Below are positions 35,751 to 47,700 of a stretch of 64,000 nt of DNA, piece by piece (the first letter of the stretch is position 1; each line of letters opens with the position of its first letter). The stretch comes from Ditylenchus dipsaci (lineage: Eukaryota > Nematoda > Chromadorea > Rhabditida > Anguinidae). The stretch is taken from assembly GCA_004194705.1 (NCBI GenBank), contig SADC01000865.1:124001-188000 (forward strand), in the 5' to 3' direction. The notes below the pieces were generated by a model, which had not been told where the DNA came from, made no database searches, and was given only the letters and a program-made list of their open reading frames with translations. The position numbers and the translations under genes were made by a program.

Positions 35751-38700
35751 ATGGATCTCAGATATTTGTTGCTTCTAGTCAAATTTTTTCTATTATTATT
35801 ATTTGGCAATTTGTGCGAATCAGCCTATTTCTCACAGTTTTCGTCACTAAAAGAGCCGGAGAACGACCCATGCTATGATGCCACAGGCAGGCCACAGAGG
35901 TGTGTGCCCGACTTTATTAATGCTGCGTTTGGCAAGCCGGTGATTGCTAGCAGCACTTGTGGACTCAAAAAACCTGAGAGGTGGGTGTTTGGGACTATTT
36001 GAAAAAATTGCGGTCGAAGGTTTCGTCAACCATAAATATTGAACTGGCTCATTTTGAGTGCATAATCAACTCTGTAGAATTGTTTTGAATTTTTTCCGTA
36101 ACTCTTATTAAAGTCAGACCTCGGTTATCCGACACCTTGAATATTTGGAACCATGAGACCGATCTCCAGGGGTGCCGGATAACCGAGGTTTGACTGTAGA
36201 AATAACTTTTATAACTTCTTGTCCGCACTATTTGAAATTCTGCAATGTTTTTGCTAACATTTCTCTTTACTTCTTAGTTATGAAATTTTCGGAGTGTGTT
36301 CACGATCTCGATCTTGTTATCCTACATGAAAACTTGAAAAATAGGCTTTTAGAAATATTTTTATTTTTTTGTGATGGGTTCCTCAAAAAATTATAATTCA
36401 TAGAAAAGTAACCTCTTCCTAAAAATTCTATTCTGATCCTATTCACATACTAATTTTTTAACTGTTGGTTGCCGATACACCACCTCTTCGAAATTATCCG
36501 ACCATGACCAGGATGAGCGACAGTTTTCTTAATTCGTTTAAATGATAACCCTTGATATTTATATTTAAAAAAGGGCAAAAAGCGCTCTGATAGGTTTCAG
36601 AATTTAAATTTTGGTCACCAGAATTGGAAATTTGGAACCTACCAAACAATCTATCTTAATTTTTTTGATTAGTAAAGTTTCAAACTCCAGCTCATTTGAT
36701 AATATATTGGAAGAAATTACAAAATTATTGCTTAGTTCGTATGTTCGCCCAACTTTTGACCAGTGTACCCGGAAACAGCACTTAACCAAGAGTATCGCGA
36801 TAATTTTGACTACCAATATTTTAAAAAATATATGTCCAACTTATACCTCTCACTTATACCTCAGCAATCGAAAATGTGAACCAGATTTCGCTTGATGATT
36901 AAGATTCACAAGCAAATGATGTCAGATGATGTGTCGCAGAATGATTTTTTTCCAAAAATAGGTAGCTCGATATAAAAGTACGAAAATTTTTAGCCCTATG
37001 CGACAATAAAACGCTTTTTGCCCTGGTTCCTCTGTTGTTTATTTTTATTATTTTTTCCTAATTATTTTATTTTGAATAAAAAAGCAGGAAATAAAATGAC
37101 TACTCAAAACTGAAATGTGCAGCAAAAAACAACAGGGGGGACCAAGGCAAAAAAAAAGCATCCTATTGTCGTATTTCGGTAAAACCGCCACTAGCTGTCT
37201 TTCACTGTTTCCACTAGCAATCATGCATTTGAACTTTTTTTTCCTGAAACGTCTAAACAAATTTCGAACTTATTTTACTAACTCAGACCAGGCTCTACCA
37301 TCAAGACAACTGTGTGTGGTTGTCTTGTCCCACCCATCTCAAATGATTAATTATAATTGATCTAGTGTATCAAAAGAGGGAGGGGATTAAGCAATTAGCA
37401 TCCAATTTGTCCACCAACCTGTGTTTGTGCCCCAACAATTGACTTTTGGATTGTAAACCTTGAGGGCTCATCATAAAACATCACAACAACTACTTGTCTG
37501 CAAGTGTTTTACAGCACCAGCAACCTGTTTGATTTAGTGAGCAGCAAAGAAACTTAGGCGAATACACTCTAACTGTCCTAATTTTGCTAATTCAACGCGC
37601 CCTCTCACTACTACCACCTCAATTTACTTGATTTTGGTGATGTTTTGATTGGAAATAGTCACTGCAAGTGTTCTGCAGAGGAAACCAAAAATTTTCAAAA
37701 AAAATGTAAACACCGACTGCGAATCGAACTATAACAGGGTTCGCACTCGTTCTTTTTAAAAAGATTTGTCCTTTTTTGGGACCCAAAATTTTTTTTATTT
37801 TTGAAGTTATTAGTGAAAAACTTTTTACATCCAAATTAGATCCAAATTAGCAATAAGCATTGGATAAAATGACCATTTTTTTCTTCAAAAATGGTCAAAG
37901 TGTAATTTTTTACCCAAATTTCCTTTTTTTCCGAAATTTTTCATTTCGAACCCTGAACTATAAACACTTTCTAAAATGGAATTAAACGTCTACTTACGAG
38001 ATTTTACAAAGTAAAAGACAGCCAGAAGCCGTAATCAAGTCCTCCAACGACTTTTCTAGTGCACCATAACTTCAACTTAAAGGACCCTGTCTCTTACTAA
38101 TCAATGGTCCCGCGCCATTTTAAATAATTTTCCCTAATCATTGAAGTTCTGTACGGATTTTGTAACTTGGTTTCTAACACAACTATACCTAAAATATATT
38201 CTAGGCCTTGTTTTGTTAGAACCCAAGTTGAAAAATCCGAAGAGAAGTTCAATGATCAGTGAAAAAATTTTGAATTGGCGCGGGACCATTAAGCAGAAAG
38301 AGACAGGGCTCTTTAATGAAAACGGTTATGGTTAAATATTATGTTGTTGGAACATTTTGGCGAAGATGCCTCAGCCGAGACAGCCTTCTGGATGGTTCGC
38401 AGATTTTTGTAACTATAAAAATAAATTCTTGAATGGGGTTCGAAATTTGAAAAGCAGATTCAAAATATTGTGTTCGAAACCAATCAAAGGATATTGTTAT
38501 GATATTCTAGAACAATTTCAATTTTGGACTTGATGAAAGGCGGCCTTGTGATCATACTTGCACGGCTTAAAAATCGGCGCCCTTGGCGCCAGCGCCCTCT
38601 TTGTGAAAAATCGGCGCCAGGCGCCGAACCGGTTGCCCGCTGTAAAATTCAACTCTGCGAAATGTGAAATTTTTTGAGAGAACTAAAGCTGTATGTGTCA

Positions 38701-41700
38701 TTCAAGCTGAAAAGGCCAAGAAAGTCAGTTCAAAACACAGTTTTAAAAGCCTACTTCTATATTTGAAAAAGTTGTGAAAAAGCACTGAAAAGAGGGCGCC
38801 GGCGCCCGACTACGCAATTTTCGAAATCAGCGCCAGGCGCCGGCGCCTCAATTTTTTCGAGATTTTCCGGGCGCACACCGGCGCCGGCGCCCGTGCAAGT
38901 ATGCTTGTGATCCGTATAAAGGTGTATGTCATAAAGTCGTCGGAACGTAGGTACCGTATTTCTTCTAATAAGCGCCCCCCCCCTCTCGACTTTGAAGGTC
39001 TGGATCTCAGTGTAGAAGCAATATTTTGCAAAGCTGTTTGATACGTTTTCTTAACTGCCACGAGCTCTACCGATTCCACTTTTTAGATTTTGGTTGAGCA
39101 CCCAAAGATCTTGAAATAGAATTCCAAATTTTCTGATTTTTGGGGTTCGAAAAAAAATCTTCTCAGAGCGCTTATTAGAGGAAATACGGTATTCGCCGAA
39201 CTTTTACAACAGCCTAATAAACATGAACCCAAACTTCGATCAACCACTTTTTTGGCCAGTTGATGAGTGTCATCGCTCGAAAGGGCAAGCTTGGCCGGAG
39301 CCTCAAAAATCAGAAAATAAATTTATCATAGTAATCTATATCAATATTTATTAGTATTATATCAGTGTTTAGCTGAGCTCACTCCGAGTGAGAATCTCAC
39401 TGAGAATGAAAACTTGTTTTTATCATTCTCACTCTCACTCACAAGCTGTGAGGACAAATCTCATTCTGACTCACTCTCACTCACAGGTCCAAAAAGTGGG
39501 CGCTACTGGAGTTTCCGGTGCCAAAAAAAGCAGCTTGGTCCCCCTGTTGTTTTTGTTTAGCTTGGGGACCAAGCTGTTTTCGGCACTGGCAACTCCAGTA
39601 GTGCCAAAAAGTGTCCTCAGGAAAACATTGTATTATATGATTAAATTTAAGTGCCAATTTGGGGGTCTCGGTAGGGAAAATACTGCTGTGTTCACAAAAA
39701 AAAGTATTGCTTCAAAAGATGGCTCAACCCCCATTTTTGTTATCTGGTTGGTCAATCTAACTGATTATATATAGATGTATGTTGTATATGTGTGGTGGGT
39801 GTGTACATATCCATTAGATTTGACTGGACAACAAAACTGTTAAACTATTGATCCCTCAGCCACACCATTAGGTCGGCAGTCTTTGTTTGTGCTTCAGACA
39901 AAAGGCCCGATTATTACTCACACAAACATCAAAGAGCAAAAAAATTACCAAAAATGGTTGTGAACTTTCTCTTAGCCTTGTTCTATGTTTGCTTTTTCAA
40001 TTTGGAAATACTTTTGGATAAAATAGATTGATTATAAGCTTTTTTATAAGCCGACATTCCTCACAATATCAGCTTTGTGAATAGAATTTCCAAAAGATAC
40101 TCACAGGGGAGGGACCCTGAATGTGACCTGGGGTCTTTTCGATAAAAGTTTTTATGAGCGTATTCTCGTAGGAATTGCTCAAATCCCACGAGAATTTGGC
40201 TCCCACCTCTAAAACTCAATAAAAATTTTAGGAATGACCCATGGCCCAAGGGTCAGCTATGAGAAACCATGATGGGGGTATCGAGGTGTTTTTAGAACTT
40301 TAAGTCACCATTGTACCACATTTTGTGGACCTTCAGAGCTGGGGAGCCAGATTTGTCAGGAACTTGGGCGCGCTCTACAAGAGCATGCACAACAAAAATC
40401 ATCGAAGTTTTTCCAGATCACATTCAGGGTCCCTCCCTTGTCAGCTACCAAGATATGGCTAAAATTTTAAACACTGTCATTTTCGAAAAGTAAAAATAAC
40501 TTTTCGAAACTTTCTTAATATGCAAAATGTACTTAGAAATGCGAATCTAGAGATTCTATTGAATTGAAAAAAATCTCAACAAAAGTTAAGAAGTTTTGCA
40601 CGTACTAAAAAATATAATTAAAAACTGGGTCAAAAAATTTGGCCAATTTCATATTGTTACGGTACTTTTTCTAAAATGGCCTCCCACCCCTCGACTTTGA
40701 GCTATTGTATCTCGGTCCACATATTTTTTCGAACATGTTTTTTCACGTTTTTTAGTTCCCACGAGCTCTATCAATTTTCCGTTTAAGATTTTGAATTTTC
40801 GCCCGAAATTTTCAAAATGACTCCAATAAGCGCAACTGCCACCTTCAAGTTTTCTTAACCTCAGGTAGCTCCTAGGTAGCTTAAACACTGTTATCGATTT
40901 CCTGGGAAAATCGACGGTGAAAGGGTTACGTAAGAGCTTTTTTGATTCACCACGAAAAATAACATTTTTTCTTGATCATCCTGTGGTTCGAGCCATGTAA
41001 TTAGCTGGAGGTCCGGACGGTTGTGGACAAAGTCATAGGGTAACCCAGCAAGAATAGTGCTTCTATTCTATTATAAAATAAATGGGGAAGTGGTGAATTG
41101 GTCTGATCTAAGTTGGTTTCAAAAAAAGTTGGCTAGTGTCGATTAGTTATGAGTAAGAGGTGTTGATGTCCTCGAAAATCCGAACTCGAACTTCAACTTG
41201 AACTCGAAGGTATTCACGTACTTCGAGGTCGAGCTTGAAAATGTTAATGTATATAGTTTAGATCACTCTGAATCTCACCCCAGAGCGGTCAAAAGCCACT
41301 TAAAGTTGGCTCTTAGGTGGTTTACTACAAGGAAATCCAACTTACACTAATTTACGTGCCCCCCCCGTCAGATTTTTTTCAAAACGGTGTAGGTAAAATG
41401 GACTGAAAATGGCCTGGTGCCCCTACTCAGCCCCTTACGCCACTGCATAAATTCAACTAGTATCCATAATATGTCCTGCATTTAAAGCAACCACTATGGT
41501 CCAATGCTATGGTAGCACAAGTACGAAGCATCGCGCAATGAAGCATTTTTAACAGAAAAAATAACAGGTGACCTTATGGATTATGGAACTTGGTCATAGG
41601 ATAAATCCGAAAAGACATACCATTCAAAATTTACAATTTCGTTGTAAAAGATTCTTTATTTTTGTGTATAAATATTTTTTTATTTTGGCCAGTCTGTTTG

Positions 41701-44700
41701 CAATGCATTTAAGCAGTGGCTATGAGCACACATAGGGGGACCACTTTGTTTGGACAACAACACAACTACTACTGGTGACCCTGCTAATCCACCAGCTGCA
41801 GAAACAAAGCAACAGAGAAGGTGTTAATAAGGCTTATGAAGTGTTGACCACAGTTAGCAGTAGCTGGGTGGTCAGCTTAATTCCTCTAGAAACAATAGCC
41901 TTTTTTGCTCAGCCAATATTTTGACCATTACATACTCAAAGTCAAATGTAAACAGTTTGAAAATCAAAGCAAAACTTATTTTAAGTAAATTTTGGGACGT
42001 TAATGTCATATGCCGTCCCGTTCGCAAATATCCTCGATAATCCGCCCCTACGCTAATCCGCCAGTCTCTGACCGGTCACATGGGGTGGCGGATTATTGAG
42101 GTTTGACTAGTAGCAATTACAAGATACCAAATCTGGGGTCATGGATCGACCCATCACTATGAAATGACTTCTACTTTGTAATAGGTTGCAAAATATTTTT
42201 AAATATAAAAAAAAGGTGTGACTTTTTGTTGGGTTTCGGAAATTAACTCAGTTTGAAATTCAATTCTGAGACTTAAGAAATTTTTACACTGCTTTTTATA
42301 TATAAAAAATTTCTGTAACCCAGCAGAAAGTAGAGGTCTGCTCAATGTGGTTCGAAAAATTGTCCAACAGCCTGATGAAGAAGCGTTGACAGCATACAAA
42401 GTGCACCCCCCCCCCAAAGCATATTAAAATCGAAGGGTATTTGCACTTGGGCTTTCACGAGAAACATTGTCGTTAAATTATTAAAAAAATTATATTTGCA
42501 ATGCTTCCTATTCCAGGTTCTGCATGCTTGGCGAGAGCGAGAATGGTCTGTTCAAGGAGCAGTGTGAAGTATGTGATGGCTCCAGCTGGCAACAATCCCA
42601 TCCTGCATCTTTGTTAACTGACCTCAACAACTCACTCAACAATACTTGTTGGATATCCCAGCCCTCTACAGAATATCCTCACAATGTCACTCTGTAAGCA
42701 TTTGATTTGTAGTTTTTTTGAAAATTTTTGACTTTCTTTGCAGAACCTTATCACTAGGCAAGAAGTTTGAGTTAACTTATGTTTCCTTGCAATTCTGTGG
42801 TCGTCTAGCCGACTCACTGGCCATTTACAAATCTACGAATAGGGGCAAAACATGGACCCCGTTTCAATTCTTCTCCACTGACTGCTTGAAAATTTATGGA
42901 AAGAAGCCAAATGTGGAGATCGGAAGACATAACGAACAGGTGATAAAATTTTCTAGGCATAGGCTTTTATTCCAGGGCTTCGATATGTACTTTATTTAAA
43001 GATTTGTACTTTATTTGGCGACCCAAATCTTTAGAAATTTCAATGTACTTTATTTAAAGATTTGTACTTTATTTAGGCTTCTGTACTTTATTGTACTTTA
43101 TTTTCGAAAATAAGCGATAATTTTTAAAAGTGCGCCATAATTATCAAAGTTTTTGCTCGCGGCGCAGTTATCGTTCAACTTTTCATTTCGTTAGCTGTTT
43201 TGTGTTCTGCTTTTTCTTGCTGTATTCCTTTGCTTGTTTAAATTGTGATCTTTCAGTGCTAACCTCGTCAAGATGTCTCAGCCAAGAAGGAAGAACGTTT
43301 ACAAGCATGACTTCGCAAAGGAATTCAAAGGGATCCGCAAGGGAAAGGACGACAATCACGCTCACTGCATTCCATGTCAACAGGAGATCAACCTAGCGTC
43401 GATGGGCAAAACAGCAATCAAGCAGCACCAGGACTTGCCGAAGCACGAGCAGAACGCCAAGGCCGCCGACACTACAAGGTTTATTTTGCTTTGAATGCTT
43501 TTGTTATTTGATCTTTTCAGAGCTCTCTCAAACTTTATGCCAAGCCGAAATGCGCCGACCGCTATCGATGACAAGACAGCTGCTGCCGAAGGTGCCTGGG
43601 CGTTTCATGTCGCGACTCATAATCAAGCCTTTGCTTCGACTGACTGCTGCTCCTCCGACGCTCTTTTTCAAATGATGTTCTCCGACTCCGAGGTGGCCAA
43701 GAAGTTCGGATGTGGACAGGATAAAACTCAGGCGATTCTCAGAGGTTTTTTTGCTCTTAGGTTCCTTGTTCATTCCTCTTCTTTAGGTGTGCTGGCGCCA
43801 TACTCGGTCAAATGTATTCTGAAGGAACTGGGCAATCAACCGTTCTCGATTTCAACCGACGCGTCCAATCACAAGGAAATCAAGTTGTTCCCGCTCGTCA
43901 TAGGGTTTGGATTCTTTAGTTTACTTTTGCTATGGGGAATTGTTTCAGATTCTTCACGGCTGCCAGGGGAGTAAAAGTGCGCCTGCTCGACATGAGGGAT
44001 CTGCCCGGAGAAGACTCGCAACTGGTCGCCGACTTTATCGCACAAATCCTGGAGAAGCACGGACTTAAATGGGAAAATCTGGTCTCGTTCTGCGCCGACA
44101 ATGCACCAGTCAACTTCGCAGGACCTCGGATGCAAGGACCAAACAACGTGTTCAAGAAACTGCTCCTGAACAAGATGAACTTGATTCCGGTCGGATGCCC
44201 AGCTCACATCTTTCACAACTCCGCTCAGAAGGGTGCCGATCAACTGCCGTTGGATATCGAAGCTGTCGTCTTCAAATTGGCCAGCTACTTCAAGGGATCG
44301 ACATGAGCAGTTCAAAAACGTCTGCGACTTCCTGGAGGTTAGTTGTTTTATATCTTGCAATGGTTGACTCTTGTTTTCAGACAAACTACGAGACAATTCC
44401 GACGCATGGACCTACTCGATGGCTGACTCTGGGCAAAGTGATCGACAGAATTCGGCTAAAGTTTAGAATGTGACCTTTTTCTAAAAATGGTCAAAATCAG
44501 TTTTTTTAGTTGTGTAACATTGTAAAAAATGCTCAGCATTCATTTTTATTGTTGGGAAAGCCAATTTTTCAAAAAAAAAAAAAAAAAAATTTTCGAACCA
44601 CAGGGGGGTATCATGGTTTTTTAGTCAAAATTTGAAAAATTAAATTGGCGCCTTTTGAATTTAAAAGGGATTAAGGGCTGTATTGGGAGGGGAAGGGAAT

Positions 44701-47700
44701 AAAAGGGGGCCACTAATCACACAGGGCCACTAACAAGAAGATGTTGAACATAGTTTTGAATACTGGGGCTACCGCATAAATAAACTCTGGTATGCATGCT
44801 TTTCATGCATCCAGAGTCACTTTCGAGTGATTTGTGTCTAAGGTATGTGGGTGTGCGCATCTCAACTCCAAGCCCCCAAGCTCCCTGCGCCCCCGAAGGG
44901 GCGCAGGAGGCTTGAGAGTTAGAGATGCGCGCACACACTTACCTTAGACATGATTCCGAGAAGAACTCTTGACCATAAAATGCATATAGAGTCTTTTTTT
45001 GCCACGGCCCAGTTGAAAAACATGGTGAGGCAGTCGAAGAATATAGATATTCAAATTTATAATGTTCTGCCATAAAAGTGGCCCCCTTTATTCCCTTCCC
45101 CTCCCAATACAGCCCTTTATCCCTTTTAAATTCAAAAGGCGCCAATTTAAATTTTTCAAATTTAGACTAAAAAACCATGATACCCCCCCTGTGGTTCGAA
45201 AAAATTTTTTTTTTTTTTGAAAAATTGGCTTTCCCAACAATAAAAATGAATGCTGAGCATTTTTTACAATGTTACACAACTAAAAAAACTGATTTTGACC
45301 ATTTTTAGAAAAAGGTCACATTCTAAACTCCAGCCCAGAATTCTGAAGCTTTGGGAACCGCTGACTGCTCTTTTCGGATTCAGAAACAAATCGCCTCTTT
45401 TCCTACAGAAGTTCTTTGCCTCGGAGTCTTGCAGTTTCTTCAGAGTGCGATGTGTGTCTTTGAAAAACCGCTGCTTCAACTTCAGGTTTTTCTTTTTCTC
45501 GTTCTTCATAAACATTCCAAAATTGCTTCAGAAATCGAAAGCGTTATTGCCGGAGCTACTGGAAATTGTCGACTCATTCAAGCAGAAGATCGTGGAGCGG
45601 AAGGCAATGGAATTCTTTGGGGCGGTGACTGCGACTTCTCTCGGGCGCTTGGACATGGATGTGAAGGAAAGGCTGACCTCGAGTTTCCTAGTTAGTTTTT
45701 GTTTTTGCTGTGCTTTTGTGACTTTTTCTTCAGGACTTCTACAATACGGTCATCGAATACATCGACAAGTGGTTTCGCGTGGAGGCTCTGCCGACGAACA
45801 TCTCCTGGCTCATGCTGAAGACAAGGAACATCGACTACACTGAAGCTGTTGAACTAGCACAGCAAGTGGCGCCGGAAATCGCAGAAAAGGATGAGCTCTT
45901 CAACGAGGTGGTCGAACTGAACCGAATGCTGCGCCAAATACCGGATGAAGTATTCGATGTGGAATCAGCAGAGGTGAAGTGGCAGAAGATATTCAAGGTA
46001 AGTCGCAATGAGTTTGGAATGTCTTTTCACTGCTTATTCAGGACAATGACTCGCTTCCCTGCCTCTACCGACTCGTCAGCACCATCTTCTCAATTCAACT
46101 GGCCAATGCGTTCGTGGAGCGGGTATTTTCGTTGTGCAAAGCCCACTGGACCAACGCGAGAAACTCTCTCCAGGTAGAAACGGTCAAGTCTCTTCTCCAA
46201 GTGCGCGTCAACTTTGACATTGACTGTGCAGGCGTCTACCAGCTGCTCATGAAAGAAGGAGGACTCAGAAAAAAATTCAAGCGGAAGAAAAATACAATAG
46301 AAATTGATTTGTTTTGTTTGTTTGTTTAAAAATGTTGTGTTTTGATGTAGAATAAAGAGTTTTTCTAAAGAAATTGTATAACTATACTGTTTGAAGTTGA
46401 TTTTAGCGTGTTTTCGGAAATGTACTTTATTTTGGGGTCAAAATCTTTATTGTTTGAAAATGTACTTTATTTTGAAATTTTGAGATCGAAGCCCTGCAGT
46501 GTTGCATTTTAATTGATTTGAGAAAATCGTTTAAACATCTCCTAAGCAACTTTTTTATCCTCAAAATGATATTAAAAGTATTTTTTGACACTTTCCTGAA
46601 TGAAAAATCGATTTTTGGAAAATAAAATTTTGACTAAAATTTAAATTTTTGCTCTGGGGACCAAGACGAATCAAGATTTTGGTAAATTTTCGGTCGAAAA
46701 AATTTCGTCTTGTAATTTGCGTGAAAAATAAATTAAGCATGAAAAGCGTTTTTAGCGTGAAAAAGTTACGTAGGAAATGTTGAAACACATTTTTCAAATC
46801 AATACAAAATGCGGGTGCTTTTTTGCCTGACCATGTTGCCTGAAAATCTATTGCCTCGGACTTCTTCTATTTCATTTCGAATCCTAAATGGTTGCTAACT
46901 AAGTTGCTGGGTTGTACGTTCTCTAATACGTTCTCTGCAAATTTGATAAATCTGGATTTTTGAGCAACATACTTGTACCCTTTTTTATTGGTCTTGGTTG
47001 GTGGACTGGCCGAATAAGTATTTTCATTCGTTTGCATTGATGACTAATCTAATTTGTTGGCTCCTCTATTTCTTCTCCTTAATAATACTCCAGGGCTGGC
47101 CAACTTTTCTACTTTTTGTGCTGCTCCTCGTTGTCCACTCTTCATTAGCCATAGTAATGTGAGCACTTTTTTGGGCGAAAATAGAAAAATTTGTTGGGGA
47201 TTTTCTTCTGCCAATAAAGTCAACAACACTAATTCAATCTCAATTTTTGGGCAAAACATTCCTGATTTTTGGACTCGAACGTTTGCTGGCTACTTTCTGG
47301 TAAAATGGAGAGCTGTCAAGGAGTGAAGGGATCTACTAAGAAATATTTAAGCAATGAAGGATACAAGATTTAAATTACACAAAACAAATTTTGTAAACTT
47401 TTATTTAGCTGGCCGAGATTCTAGAATTCCTAGCTTCAAAGTGCTTTCCATAAATAAACTTTTCTGTACCCCATTCATTAACTTTTATACGTTTTATTAA
47501 GAACGTCTCTATAGTATCAAATGATGTAATTTCGGCTCATGCGCCTAGTCAATGGAAATTTATGTAATGTGATTAGTAGCTTGCTGTTTATGCGCTCGTG
47601 TGCTATATAAGTAGAGATGACGACGGGACGGGAAAATTCCCGCCCGCTCGGACAAATTCATCCCGTCCCGATCCAAGATTTATGCCTGTACCGTTCCGAC

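Larger units (their letters stand above)
42973..46496 (+). mobile_element. hAT transposon 2, interrupted by a foldback
   Basis: Terminal inverted repeats CAGGGCTTCGAT / ATCGAAGCCCTG with repeated TGTACTTTATTT near both ends. Inserted in netrin intron 3 in the same orientation as netrin. It carries a multi-exon hAT transposase gene broken by an 868-bp foldback (44461-45328). No 8-bp target duplication is evident. Confidence 0.85.

Noticed and set aside
44780..45000. CTAAGGTAAGTG module considered as a spliced-leader RNA gene
   Set aside because: The sequence before the donor does not match known nematode leaders and I could not find a convincing Sm site; kept only as a finding about a recurrent module.
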